Assembly: GCA_025403435.1 (NCBI GenBank)
Contig: CM046354.1
Location: 35,491,533-35,555,532, forward strand
DNA length: 64,000 nt
Origin: Artocarpus heterophyllus
Taxonomy: Eukaryota; Streptophyta; Magnoliopsida; Rosales; Moraceae
Direction of reading: 5' to 3'
Shown: positions 23,428-34,748 of the stretch, one piece after another
How the letters are laid out: every line of letters starts with the position of its first letter
Position numbering within the stretch: the stretch's first letter is position 1
The notes under the pieces: model-generated
Told to the model about the DNA's origin: nothing
Databases searched by the model: none
The model's input: only the letters and a program-made list of their open reading frames with translations
Position numbers and translations under genes: made by a program

Positions 23428-25058
23428 GAGGTTTTTACATAAATTTGCAAGTTTGTGATCATGTTATATGCATAAATTTTGTGATCTTAATCTCTCCAAT
23501 GCTTGAATTAAATTTTATAGAGAGATGGCACTCTAGGTTTCTATATAATATATATGTTGTCATGGATTATATGGTGAATGTTTATTAATTAATTATGGTT
23601 GATTAAATTGTTGTTTAATTATTTATTAATTAATTAATACCGGTTATGGTTCCTTAGAGGTTAGAATGTGTATCTAGGTTTTTCATGTAATTAGATGGCG
23701 GACTATCATCTCTGTCTAGGAATTATTATTTAATTTTTAATTTGTAAGAATTTTGTAATTAAATAATTATTCGGAGAAGACGGAACGAGAAGTCGAATCT
23801 TAAAGATTGATGATGGCGTCTCCAGGTATTTCCTGAGTCTCTAATTTTATGTTTTTGAATTGTTGAAAATAAAATTGATGAATTGCATTAAAATTGTATT
23901 TTCTGGATTGAGGGTTTTCTGCTCGGTCGGCATGCCGGACCTCACAGTTCGGCAGGCCGAAGGTCACAGATCGGCAGGCCGGACGTACGGTCCGGCAGGC
24001 CGACAGTGGGGCAGAAATTTTGGTGCTCTGCCGGCAGGCCGAACCTCCATGATCGGTAGGCCGATCACCTAGATCGGCCTGCCGACCGAGAGCTGCCAGG
24101 TGTCCAGAAAAGGTGCGATTTTTCCAGTGCAGTTTTAATTTTATTTTTGGGACGATTCTGAGAAACATTAAATTTGGATATGACCGGAAATATGAAGTGT
24201 TCGATTCATACGGGATTGAGGACTTGAAGATGGATATTACATGAAGAAGGATACAGCTTGAGGATTCAAGGATGAAGAATCGATAAATGTCTCGATTATT
24301 CTCTTGTAATCTTAGTTTTTTCTATTCTCTAGGGTGGAACCATAATATTACGGTTATTATTATTATTATGCTTGTAGCTTTGCTTGATTGCTTTGCTTGT
24401 CTGCATTATAATATGATTTACCATGTATATTGATAACATGTCATATAGAATAGGGAGTGCCGCTCTTATTAAAATTGTTCATGCATAATTTTAAAATAAA
24501 ACCTTGACTTCAAAAGATTGAGTGGGAGAAGGTTTTCGAAGAGAGAACCTAAGGCCTCCATCGTTGGTCCATAGGAAGAACATGATGGTCCCAACCCCTA
24601 GGAAGGGATTTCTATCATGTACCAGATTGGATCTCTGAAAGGATAAGGTATTTTAGTATGATTTATGGTTGCACACCCCTAGGTGGTGATTATAAATCAT
24701 GGATAAAATATTAAAACGGTGGTTATACACTCACGTTAATTTTATTATTAACCTCCCCTAGGAGCTCTGTTAATAAAATTAATGGCCAAAGAAACGATTA
24801 TTAGTATATGCTGGATCAAACGGGTCCTGGATGGCATATATTAATCAGGAGGGGATCCGTGTTCCTGATTGAATTTGGCATGACTCCCCTAGGAGCTTGT
24901 TGAATTCTGAGTTGGGAATTATCGTTGTAAGGTTGTGATATTTTCAAGGTTTTGACACATAAACACATTTGTATGATTTTACATGATTGTGTTATCTTAC
25001 TAAATTATTATATATGTTTGCTTATGTTTGGTATATGATTCTTTATTGTAGATTGAAA
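23428..25058 (+). other. Long 5' leader of copia-A
   Basis: About 1.6 kb of untranslated sequence lies between the PBS and gag. It has many short stops in all frames and contains the palindrome array at 23935-24089. Such a long leader would be expected to hold packaging or dimerisation signals. It is conserved in position in copia-D. Frames at 23800-24168 (minus) and 23860-24072 (plus) merely translate the array. Confidence 0.65.
23935..24089. repeat. CGGCAGGCCG palindrome cluster, 7 units (copia-A leader)
   Basis: Seven near-palindromic units (variants of TTCGGCAGGCCGAA, including GCATGCC and GGTAGGCC forms; the last is in the inverse CCTGCC form) are spaced about 20-25 bp apart. The cluster is far more GC-rich than its surroundings and lies in the transcribed leader, downstream of the PBS. 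Confidence 0.9.
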
Positions 25059-28000
25059 ATGTCTAAAAACGCTTTATCATCGATACTTGACAAAAACCAA
25101 TTAACCGGTGAGAACTATAATGATTGGAAACGAAACCTGGACATCGCCCTTTCCTTTGAGAAACTGAAATATGTTCTGACAACTCCTTGTCCTCCCGAGC
25201 CTACGGGAGACTCAAGTAATGAGCAATTCCAAGCGTACGACCGCTGGAAAGATGCTAATGATCAGGCCTGCTGCTATGTTATGGCTAGCATGAATAACGT
25301 GCTGCAGGCTCAACATCAGGATTATGAGACTGCGAAGCAGATCTTGGATAATCTTGAGGACATGTTTGGAGGCCAGGCCATAACAAAACGGCAAGGGGCT
25401 CTTCGGAAACTCTTAAACTGTAGACAGAGACCGAGGACATCTGTAAAGGAGCACATGATGTTGGTCATGGGTTACCTCACTGAGGCTCAAACCAATGGAG
25501 CCGACATCGATGCTGAAACTCAGATGACTATGGTCTTTGAGACTCTGTCTAAGGAATTTATTCCGTTTAGAGCTACTTTTAATCTAAGCAATAGACGGGA
25601 TATGACCTTGACAGAACTGATGAAACAGTTACAAGAGTTTGAACTGCTGATCAGGGAGTCTCCTGCTGGTGGAGAGGCCAATATGGTAGCTGCTTCTGGT
25701 TCCAATCCTAACTCTGGGAATGGAAAGAAGCAACGGGCCAAAAGTGGGAAGTCTTCTATTCCTATTGCTACCAAGAGCAAGAAGAAGAAGAAGAAGAACC
25801 CAAAGAAGCTTAAGTGCTTCTTTTGTGGTAAGGTCAGGCATATAAAGAAGCATTGCAAGGACTTCCTTTCCAAGGGAGGTAGGTGTGATCTTCTATATTT
25901 AGAAACTTGTTTGGTTGAGGAATCCAGTGACATTTGGGTCATAGATTCCGGTGCAACTAATCATGTTTGTGTTTCTCTGCAGGGATTCAAAGAAACGAGA
26001 AGTCTACTTCGTGAAGACTTAACGCTTCGGATGGGCGATGGATCCTTGGTCTCAGCGGAAGCAGTGGGAGATGTCCATCTTTATTTTGATAATTATAGGA
26101 GTTTAATTTTGCGAGATTGTTTTTATGTTCCTAAATTTAAAAGGAATTTAATTTCTGTATCTTCTTTATTTAAAGACTCCTACGTGGTATCTTTTAATGA
26201 AAAAGTGGTGATTCGTAAAAACAAATCTTTTATCTGTTCTGGATGGATGCAAAATAATCTATATTTTATCAAACCTAAGATGGACCTATTGCTTAATGCT
26301 GAGATAAATGATAATGACTCAAAAAGACTTAAAACTTCTCACTCTAATAAGACTTATCTTTGGCATTTGCGCCTTGGCCATATTAACCTAAATAGGATTC
26401 AAAGGTTGGTAAGGGATGGACCTTTAAGTCACTTAAAGGTGGAATCTATACCTCAATGTGAGTCTTGTTTGGAGGGTAAAATGACCAAAAGACCGTACGG
26501 GTCTAAGGGCAATAGGGCCGAAGGGGTTCTAGAACTTGTGCATAGTGATGTTTGCGGACCGATGAACATCCGGGCACGAGGAGGGTATGAGTACTTCGTT
26601 ACTTTTATTGACGATTACTCAAGATATGGGTATTTGTACCTAATGCACCACAAAAGCGAAACTTATGATAAGTTCAGGGAGTTTCAGGCTGAAGTGGAAA
26701 AGCAATTGGGTAGACCCATAAAGGCACTTCGATCTGATCGAGGTGGGGAATACCTTTCTGATGAGTTCTTGGGACACTTGTTAGAGAATGGGATTTTATC
26801 CCATTTGACTGCGCCGGGTACTCCGCAGCAGAATGGCGTAGCAGAGAGAAGGAATAGGACTTTGTTGGACATGATTCGGTCCATGATGAGTTATTCATCA
26901 TTGCCTTTATCCTTTTAGGGATATGCACTACAAACCGCATGTTATCTTTTGAACAATGTGCCTTCAAAATCGGTCCCTAAAACTCCTCACGAGTTGTGGA
27001 CAAGACGGAAGACATCCTTAAACCATATTCGCATATAAGGATGTCTAGCTCATGTCCTGTTTAAGGATCCGAATAAGTTGGAAGCATGTTCAGAAGTTTG
27101 TGTATTTGTAGGATATCCAAAAGGGACTAAAGGGGGTTATTTTTATAACCCAAAGGAAAATAGAGTCGTGGTTTCAACTAATGCAACTTTCCTTGAGGAG
27201 AGTTACATGGACGACTTTAAACCTCGAAGCAAAGTGGTGTTTGAGGAGTTAAGGGGTGATTCGTTCACTCCGGAGGTTATGAACGAAACCATTCCGATCG
27301 GTGTAGAAAAACCAAACAAACCTGAACAACAACCTCAGGGGCTTCGGCGTAGCGGGAGGATCGGGCGTCAACCTGAGAGGTATATGTTCAATGGGGAGGT
27401 CTTTTTGGCTGAACCGGATGAACATGACAGGGATCCTTATACTTACGCAGAAGCTATGGAGGATGTTGATTCAAGACTCTGGACAGAGGCCATGAACATT
27501 GAGATGAAGTCTATGGAGACTAATCGGGTCTGGGAGCTTGTGGATCTTCCAGAAGGGGTAAAACCCATAGGGAGTAAGTGGATCTACAAGAGGAAAAGTG
27601 GAGTGGATGGAAAGGTCGAAACCTTTAAGGCTAGACTGGTAGCTAAGGGTTATACGCAAAAGGAAGGAATCGATTATGAGGAAACCTTTTCGCCTATAGC
27701 CATGTTGAGGTCTCTCCGGATTCTCTTGTCTATAGCTGCCGCTCTCGACTACGAGATTTGGCAAATGGATGTCAAGACGGCTTTTCTAAATGGCTATCTT
27801 GATGAGTCCATTTATATGGAACAACCAGACGGGTTCAAGGTCGCGGGTCAAGAGGGTAAGGTTTGTAAGTTGCTAAAGTCTATTTATGGACTTAAGCAGG
27901 CTTCTCGTTCTTGGAACATAAGATTTGATCAAGTGATCAAGACTTATGGGTTCTCACAAAATGTGGATGAGCCATGTGTTTACAAACACATTAAGAATAA

Positions 28001-29012
28001 GAAGGTGGTTTTTCTACTACTCTATGTAGATGACATTCTGCTAATTGGCAATGACGTTGGGGCATTGTCATCGGTCAAATTATGGTTGACCAAGCAGTTT
28101 GACATGAAGAACTTAGGTGAGGCTAATTTTGTTCTCGGTATCTAGATCTTTCGGGATGGGAAGAACAAAATGATAGCTTTGTCACAGGCCGGCTACATAG
28201 ATAAAATTCTCAGGAGGTTTGCAATGCAGGATTCCAAGAAAGGTAGGCAACCATCTAGGTCTGGAATTACTCTTTCTAAGAAAGACTCTCCAAAGTCTTA
28301 TGAAGAAAGAGAATACATGAAGAAGGTACCTTATGCTTCGGCAGTGGGTAGTCTCATGTATGCCATGCTTTGCACTCGACCAGATATTAGCTATGCGGTC
28401 GGGATTGTGAGTCGATTTCAGGCGGATCCAGGACCGAACCATTGGGTTGCGGTAAAGCATATTTTCAAGTACCTAAGAAGGACTCGAGGGTATATGCTTG
28501 TGTATTCGGGTGAGGATTTAACTCCTCTAGGATACACTGATTCGGATTTTCAATCCTGCCTGGATTCTAGGAAATCGACATCGGGGTTTGTGTTTACTCT
28601 GGGTGGCGGTGCCATCAGTTGGAGAAGTGCGAAGCAAGATTGCACTTCAGATTCAACGATGGAGGCCGAGTATGTGGCGGCTAGTGATGCTTCGAAAGAA
28701 GCAGTGTGGCTCCGCAAGTTCCTTGGGGATCTTGAGGTAGTTCCTAGTGTGGATAAAGCGGTATCACTATATTGTGATAAAAGTGTGGCGGTAGCTAATG
28801 CTAAGGAACCAAGATTTCACAAGAAGAGTGAGCATATTGATCGGAAGTATCATGTGATAAAGGACTTCATTGAGAGCGGGCATGTCACGGTGTGCAAGAT
28901 CGCATCAGAGGACAATTTAGCTGATCCATTTACGAAGACACTTTCTGGGAGAGTCTTCGAAAGGCATGTGGAAGCTATGGGGATGCGAAATTTGCAGTAT
29001 TTACTCACTTAG
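25059..29012 (+). pseudogene. gag-pol: gag-pol of copia-A, three nonsense codons
   Basis: The start chosen is ATG 25059 (MSKNALSS), because upstream residues of the open frame are leader. Gag has a UBN2/DUF4219-like N-terminus, a poly-Lys stretch, and a CX2CX4HX4C knuckle starting at 25815. The knuckle carries Arg in place of the usual Gly before His. Protease DSGA is at 25944. Integrase has the HHCC region (about 26360-26480), HSDVCGP, SDRGGEY and the NGVAERRNR block. RT has YVDD at 28024-28035. RNase H has YTDSDF, EAEY and ADPFTK. Stops in the same frame at 26916-26918 (Trp to TAG), 27036-27038 (Trp to TAA) and 28143-28145 (Gln to TAG) split it; all are explained by C-to-T or G-to-A changes. 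No frameshift is seen. The normal stop is at 29010. Confidence 0.93.
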
Positions 29013-29013
29013 T

Positions 29014-29026
29014 GCAAGTGGGAGAT
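29014..29026 (+). other. Polypurine tract of copia-A
   Basis: The purine-rich GTGCAAGTGGGAGAT directly precedes the 3' LTR. The same phrase occurs, inverted, next to the copia-C LTR at 52882-52896. Confidence 0.75.
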
Positions 29027-31061
29027 TGTTAGACATGTATGCTCTAAGGAGTAAAAATGTAATACGTTTTTGGAGACATTTTTATCAATAAAGAATTTAT
29101 TTGTTTATATATACCAAATATTGTCCTCTTTACGTTCATATTTGTTGAATGTATGATAAGCAAACAGTAGTCTGAGACTGTCAGTCTAAACCTTAAGAGT
29201 TGGGCATATGATGGGATGATTATGCGGTAGACACGACTCTTAAGGTGATGGTCTAAAATATATGATCCGCAATCGAGGGAATAAAGTTGGGCGCTTTATT
29301 CATGTAAAGATTGTTATGTTGTCTATATCCCTTTTGGGAGATGGTTTGTCTTGGCCATCGGAGTTGGACTCCGTGAATAGAAACATTGGCGCGTTGTCAT
29401 AGGTGACGATGTGTTGGATCGGGACATAAAGTGAATTGATTTGGATTAATAATTCTGTCTTGGCAAATCGATTCACTTTAGACAATCATTTGTATTGTAT
29501 CTTAATCCTGAGATGAATAATGGGCCCGTTGTCTCGATTTGTGTCTTTTGATGTACCAATGGGTGACTCCCACATCTCTATAGTGGCATGCATGCCGGTA
29601 CGTTGGAGGCATGACTCTTGGTAGCGTAGACTTGTTATTCATAGATATGGAATCCATAGCTCCTCTTTAGGAGTAATGATATCCTCTTATATGCGTTGTC
29701 CTGTAATTGGAAAACTGAAGCGCTCAACCATTTGGATACATAGGTGTAACCGAATGGTATACTATCTTTGGATGGTAAGTTTTCTAATGGTGAGACAATG
29801 GAACGTAAGATAAAAAATAATCGGGAAGGTAAGACAGAACTTGTCCTTAAGCCGATTATGGATGATCATATGGGGATACGATACACTATGATATGTCATG
29901 GAGACTTAGCTACACGAGCTTAGTAATTCTATAAAGTTCAAGAGTGCAGCTCCAAGCTTTTAGTGGAGTAGCGTTGGAGTTGATAATTGTGAAATGTATA
30001 TCTGGGATATTGGGTTTCATAATTATCATGAGCTTGAACTTTATAGGTCCATTTTGGTCCCCTTTGCTAGCTCACAAAATCCTGTAACGACACGGCGTGC
30101 TTTTCCAATAATTGGTGACTTATGTCGGATTTATCAGATTGGTTTAAAATTTATAAGAATCAAATAATTCATGTCTGTTTATCGGTTGAATTAATTATGT
30201 AAGAAATTAGTTCAAGATGAACTTGTTGAATTATGGCATTCGGATAATTCTTGTCTGTTTATCGGTTGTTTTAATTTTGGACAATTAGAACAAGATAAAC
30301 TTGTAGAATTATTGTGAATTGATTTATTTTCTTAGAGATTATCTTGATAAAGTTTGTTTTGATCAGATATCTTTTCTATTGGGCTATTTGAATCAAAACT
30401 GAGACTTTATCCTTTAGAATCTCGGGTGGAAAATAAAAGATTTGTGGAGATTTTTTCTCGGCAGTTCGGCCTGCCTATCAGAAAGTTCGGCCTGCCGAAC
30501 TGGCCAGTTCGGCCTGCCTATCACACAGTTCGGCATGCCGACCGCGACAGTTAAGATTACGCATTTTTCACGCGTATCTTATCAGATATTTATCCGAACT
30601 TGATTCTGTTTCGATTTTTGAGACCTAATCTGATATGGACTGACCCCAAGGACCAATAGGTATAAAAAGGGAGTGAGTCTAATGATTTACTCAGATCAAT
30701 TTGAGAGATTAAGAGTGATACTCTTCTAGTGAGCATCTGAAAACTCCCTGAGAGCTTTTGTTCACAAATTACGAACACTAGCTTTGGGTTCTCTCTATTG
30801 GTTGGAAGGAGAGTCACCGGTGGAAGAGCTGTACGTGTGAGCCCACACTCACTTCGGTTGTGGATAGAGAATAGCAAAGAAGACCCGTTGGTTGAGGCTC
30901 TTCTGGAACGTTACTTCTCTACACAGGTCGCGGAGGTTCTTCAGCACACTGAGGTTAGTAAGATCTGTTTAATTTATACATATAACATGTCAAACTTGTG
31001 TTTTGGAAAATACTCTGATGAAAAAATTTTAAAAATTCCACTGCGCACTTTGTTTCCAACA
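29027..31061 (+). repeat. 3' LTR of copia-A
   Basis: This is 2035 bp, near-identical to the 5' LTR. The only length difference I see is one additional 21-bp unit in the palindrome cluster. The TATA box is at 30661-30668. It ends CCAACA and is followed by the TSD. Confidence 0.92.
30458..30542. repeat. Palindrome cluster, 4 units (copia-A 3' LTR)
   Basis: This is the same cluster as in the 5' LTR but with one extra unit (GTTCGGCCTGCC plus TATCAGAAA). The extra 21 bp accounts exactly for the LTR length difference of 2035 versus 2014. Confidence 0.9.
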
Positions 31062-31066
31062 TGTCC
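31062..31066. other. Target site duplication of copia-A, right copy (TGTCC)
   Basis: TGTCC repeats the five bases at 21394-21398. After it the copia-D gag frame resumes, at the codons homologous to those following TTPCP in copia-A. Confidence 0.88.
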
Positions 31067-32064
31067 TACTAAGCCTATTGGTGAGTCCACAAATGAGGAA
31101 ATCCAAACGTATGAATGCAGAAAGGATGCTAATGATTAAGCCTACTGCTGCATTATGGCTAGCATGAATAATATCCTACAGGCTCAACATGAAGATTATG
31201 AGACTGCTTAGCAGATCTTAGATAATCATGATGACATGTTTGGAGGCTAGGCCTTAACGAAGTAGCAAGGGGCTCTTTGAAAGCTTCTTAACTACAAGCA
31301 GAGATTGAAAACGCCTATAAAGGAGCATATGATGTTGGTCATGGGTTACTTTGCTAAAGCTCAAACACATGAGCTGACAATGATTCCAAGTCACAGATGA
31401 CTATAGTCTTTAAGAATCTTTCTAAGGAGTTCATCCTGTTTAGAGCTTCATATAAGTTGAGCTATAGACATAATGTAACCTTAACTGAGTTGATGAAGCA
31501 TTTATGGGAGTTCAAAAATCTTATCAGGAAGGTCCGGTTGGTGGCGAGGCAAACTTATCAACTGCATCTAATTCCAATCCTAACTCTATGAATGGAAAAA
31601 AGAAGCAAAGGGCTAAGAAAGGGAAAATCTTTTGTCCTAGCAAATGGCATGGACAAGAAGGAAAAGAAGAGAAAACACAAAGAAACTAAAGTATTTCTTC
31701 TGTGAGAAGGTTGGGCATATAAAGAAGAATTGCAAGGACTTCCAAACTAAAGAATGTAAGTACAAAATTTTGGCAGTTGACACTTGTTTAGTTAAAGAAT
31801 CAAGTGACATTTGGGTCATAGATTCTAGAGCTACTAATCATGTAAGTGTTTTTTTGCAATTAAAGAAACAAGAAGTTTGCTACATTAGCACTTCATGATG
31901 CGGATGGGAGATGGAACCTTAGTGTTGGCTAAAGCAGAAGGACACGTCCATCTTTATTTTGATTGTTATAGGAGTTTGGTTTTGAGATATTGTTTTTATG
32001 TTCCTAAACTTAAAAGAAATTTAATTTCTATTAGTTATTTATTTAAAGACTCTTATTCAGTTTC
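31067..32064 (+). pseudogene. gag-pol: gag-protease fragment of copia-D
   Basis: It reads in three shifting frames: ESTNEEIQTYECRKDAND, the KEHMMLVMGY block at about 31320, an intact zinc knuckle CX2(E)KVGHIKKNC near 31695-31735, the protease site DSRA (catalytic Gly changed to Arg) at about 31820, then FYVPKLKRNLIS and LFKDSYS up to 32064. There are many stops. It aligns colinearly with copia-A gag and ends at the position of copia-A 26190. The rest of pol is missing and an LTR-type sequence starts at 32065. Confidence 0.82.
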
Positions 32065-32745
32065 TGTTAGACATGTATGCCCTAAGGAGTAAAAATGTAA
32101 TAAGTTTTTTGAGACATTTTTATCAATAAAGAATTTATTTATTGTTTATATACCAAATCTTGTCCTCTTTACGTTTATATTTGTTGAATGTATGTTAAAC
32201 AAATTATAGTCTGAGACTGTCGCCCTAAACCTTAAGAATTGGGCATATGATGGACAGATTATATGCAAGACACGATTCTTAAGGTGATGGCCTAAATCAT
32301 AAGACCCGTAATCAAGGGAATAAAGTTGGGCACTTCATTCATGTAAAGATTGCTATGTTGTCTATATCCCTATTGGGAGATGGTTTGTCTTGATCATCGG
32401 AGGTGGACTCTGTGAATAGAAACATTGACACATTGTCATAGGTGACAAAATGTTGGATAAGGACATAAAGTGAATTGATTTGGATTAATAATTTTGTCTC
32501 GGTAAATCGATTCACTTTAGACAATCATTTGTATTGTATCTTAATCCTGAGATGAATAGTGGGCCCGTTGTCTTGACTTGTGTCTTTTGATGTACCAAAG
32601 GATGGCACCCACATCTTAATAGTGGTATGCATGCCGGTACATTGGAGGCATGACTCTTGATAGCGTAGACCTGTTATTCATAGATATAGAATCTATAGCT
32701 CCTCTTTAGGAGTGGTGATATCCTCTTACATGCGTTATCCCTAGG
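32065..32745 (+). repeat. Truncated copia LTR (copia-E)
   Basis: It begins TGTTAGACATGTATGCCC and follows the copia-A LTR for about 680 bp with moderate divergence, then stops near 32745 at the equivalent of copia-A 22075. It is closer to copia-A than to the copia-D 5' LTR. It may be a separate insertion into copia-D pol or the product of recombination that removed the rest of copia-D. Confidence 0.75.
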
Positions 32746-32817
32746 TTGTTGTTCTATCAACTTTTCTATATTGATTGGATTGGTTTCAACTGGAACCCTC
32801 AAAGTGATCAAATCACT

Positions 32818-34340
32818 CTAACATGCTCCCCGATCTGAGTGGGGCATGGCAAATTAATTAAGTTAATTAAACCAAATTTTTAATTGAACTCACCAATTGA
32901 TTAATTGAATTATTTATGAAAACGTGCTAAATTTTTAGAATCTTTAAATAAATATCCTTAGGCCAAAATAAGTTAAAATGAGAAGAATTAAAACTAATAA
33001 AAACAAGTCGGGCTACACCAGACCCATATTTGAGCGCACACACAGTATCGACACAATTAAATACAACGACAATCCAAATCAAGAGAAAATAATTAAAATG
33101 TTACATCCCTTGATTAGATAAGTGAACAAATAACCTAAGTGGAAGATCCTATGGTCCACGGGTTCATCCTAGCTTCTTATGCATCTCTATACTGTAATCC
33201 ACTTAGAGGGGAGAAAGTTTTTAAAACAAATAAACAATGAGCGGAAGACTCGGTAGGACTAAGCTTTAAAAACATTTAATTTGAATATAAAAATTTATCA
33301 TGGCATAAGAATTATAAAACACAATAAACAAAGATTTTTAAATTCATTCTTACCATTTAGTCCATTATTTATCTAAAAATTGTCTCATCGTTTAGTTTTA
33401 GGCAAAGCCATTACAATCACCACCATAGTGGCCCAATTAGGTTTTGAGACCTGCCCCTAAGGTCATACTCTACACGACCTAATCTTTGAGTATGGCATTA
33501 TACTCTAATATATCATTCTCCATGGTGTTTACAACACGTCCGGCTCTATATCATTATTCAAGTCTCATATTACAGAGTGCTTTTATTTTTTTCATTATGC
33601 CACAGTCAATGAGAATAACTAATAATTCATCTCAATTATTTCTTGAAAACATTTTGAAAGAAATCACATTGGCCAAAATTCTTTTTTTCTAAAACATGAC
33701 TACAAAAGAAAGAGGTCTAGAGTCCTACCTCAATATCCAGTACCAAAGCTCAAACACCACAGTCTTGATCTGTTATTTTTAGACGTGTATTTCCTAAAGA
33801 GTAAAAATGTAATATGTTTTTGGAGACATTTTTATCAATGAAGAATTTATTTATTATTTATATAACAAATCTTGTCCTCTTTACGTTCATATTTGTTGAA
33901 TGTATGTTAAGCAAATAAAAGTCTGAGACTATCAATCTAAACCTTTAAAAATTAGGCATACGATAGACACGATTCTTAAGAGAGAAGGAAGAAGCGTCTA
34001 AGAAATAGAGAGAGGGAGAAAGCAATTTAGGGAGAGAAAGAGGCAATTTGCATAATTGGAAAATGTTGTAAATTAGGTCAAATAGGTCTCTATATTTGCA
34101 GTAGGAAAATTTAAAAAAATGATGCTTTCACGTAGGAAAGGGAGTGAAATAAAGGAAGGTCAAATTGACTTGTTTTACTTACCCAATTTCATGCCATCAA
34201 AATGGGAAACCCTATCAAATTCTAAATCATCATAAAAAGTCAATTATTCAGTCACATAAAATAAAGAAAGGGACAAGACATGCCAATCATCCAAAAAATT
34301 TACATCCAATCATACCCAATAATTAATTTCACAATTTTTG
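32818..34340 (-). repeat. Relic gypsy LTR, minus orientation, interrupted by copia-F
   Basis: The segment 32818-33775 aligns in order with the gypsy-3 LTR (58269-59190). Shared blocks include the ACACACA region, the GAGCGGAAGACTCGGTAGGACTAAG block at 33238, and the CCACCATAGTGGCCCAATTAGG block near 33420. A copia LTR start (33776-33982) interrupts it. The GA-rich sequence at 33983-34060 resembles the GA-rich (minus CT-rich) start region of these LTRs. It could be the 3' LTR of gypsy-C, but the link is not proven. Confidence 0.65.
33776..33982 (+). repeat. Copia LTR start fragment (copia-F)
   Basis: About 200 bp match the first 200 bp of the copia-A/E LTR (GTAAAAATGTAATATG, the GAGACATTTTTATCAATG block, CTGAGACT). 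It is flanked on both sides by gypsy-type sequence. Confidence 0.7.
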
Positions 34341-34369
34341 AGAGTTTCTACTATTTTTTCATCAGTAGT

Positions 34370-34490
34370 CTTAGGCCTGTCAGCTGCTCAATCCGGCCTG
34401 CCGAAGTTGTGGAAATTGGCCTACCGATGAAATCCATCGGCATGCCGTAAAAAGGAATAATTCTGCCTATTGAATTAGAAACTTCGGCCT
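34370..34490. repeat. Decayed CGGCCTGCCG palindrome cluster
   Basis: About five units remain: AGGCCTGTC, CCGGCCTGCCGAAG, TTGGCCTACCGAT, ATCGGCATGCCG and TTCGGCCTGC. They are spaced 20-30 bp apart and directly precede the gypsy-B LTR remnant. The changes are mainly CG to TG/CA. Confidence 0.75.
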
Positions 34491-34499
34491 GCAAAAGTG

Positions 34500-34712
34500 T
34501 CACATACAACATCACTCATAGATAAAAAATTCAATTTTTGCCTTGTGTATATCATAAATGACATAAACACCATGAACACATCAATTTCGCATGACTGTCA
34601 CCTGTCATCATAATAAAATAAATGGTCAATAACATTATTTCATAAGAAAAAAATACTTAACGTCATTATATTTCTAACATTAACTGTTACATGAAAAATG
34701 ACGGGTGTTGCA
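34500..34712 (-). repeat. 3' LTR remnant of gypsy-B
   Basis: It matches the last 210 bp on the right of the 5' LTR (40810-41030), including the TAAGAAAAAAATACTTAACG block, and ends CA at 34712 beside a pyrimidine-rich (minus purine-rich) tract at 34713-34728. The remaining 2 kb of this LTR is absent or replaced by mosaic sequence. Confidence 0.78.
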
Positions 34713-34748
34713 ATTCTCCCCACCTTATAAGAATTTCATCCTCGAAAC

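Larger units (their letters stand above)
21399..31061 (+). mobile_element. copia-A: structurally complete Ty1/copia element
   Basis: The 9663-bp element has LTRs of 2014 and 2035 bp, a 5-bp TSD, an iMet PBS, a 1.6-kb leader, one gag-pol frame and a purine-rich tract before the 3' LTR. By eye the LTRs differ at about 25 positions plus one 21-bp indel, near 1% divergence, so insertion was relatively recent. The gag-pol frame is interrupted by three stop codons, so it needs trans-complementation. Protein order (PR-IN-RT-RH) is the copia order. The lineage is probably in the Tork/Angela neighbourhood, but the assignment is tentative. Confidence 0.92.
17819..32064 (+). mobile_element. copia-D: decayed Ty1/copia element split by copia-A
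   Basis: A 5' LTR (17819-19751), PBS, long leader and the first codons of gag (to 21398) are interrupted by copia-A. Gag and the start of pol resume at 31067 in register with the copia-A protein and end at 32064. The sequence is a diverged relative of copia-A in both LTR and gag. Its own 3' LTR is not clearly present: the LTR piece at 32065 resembles copia-A more than the copia-D 5' LTR. Confidence 0.78.

Noticed and set aside
23935..24089. CRISPR-like look of regularly spaced palindromic repeats
   Set aside because: The units are degenerate, spacers are not unique fixed-length sequences, no cas genes exist and the context is a plant retrotransposon.
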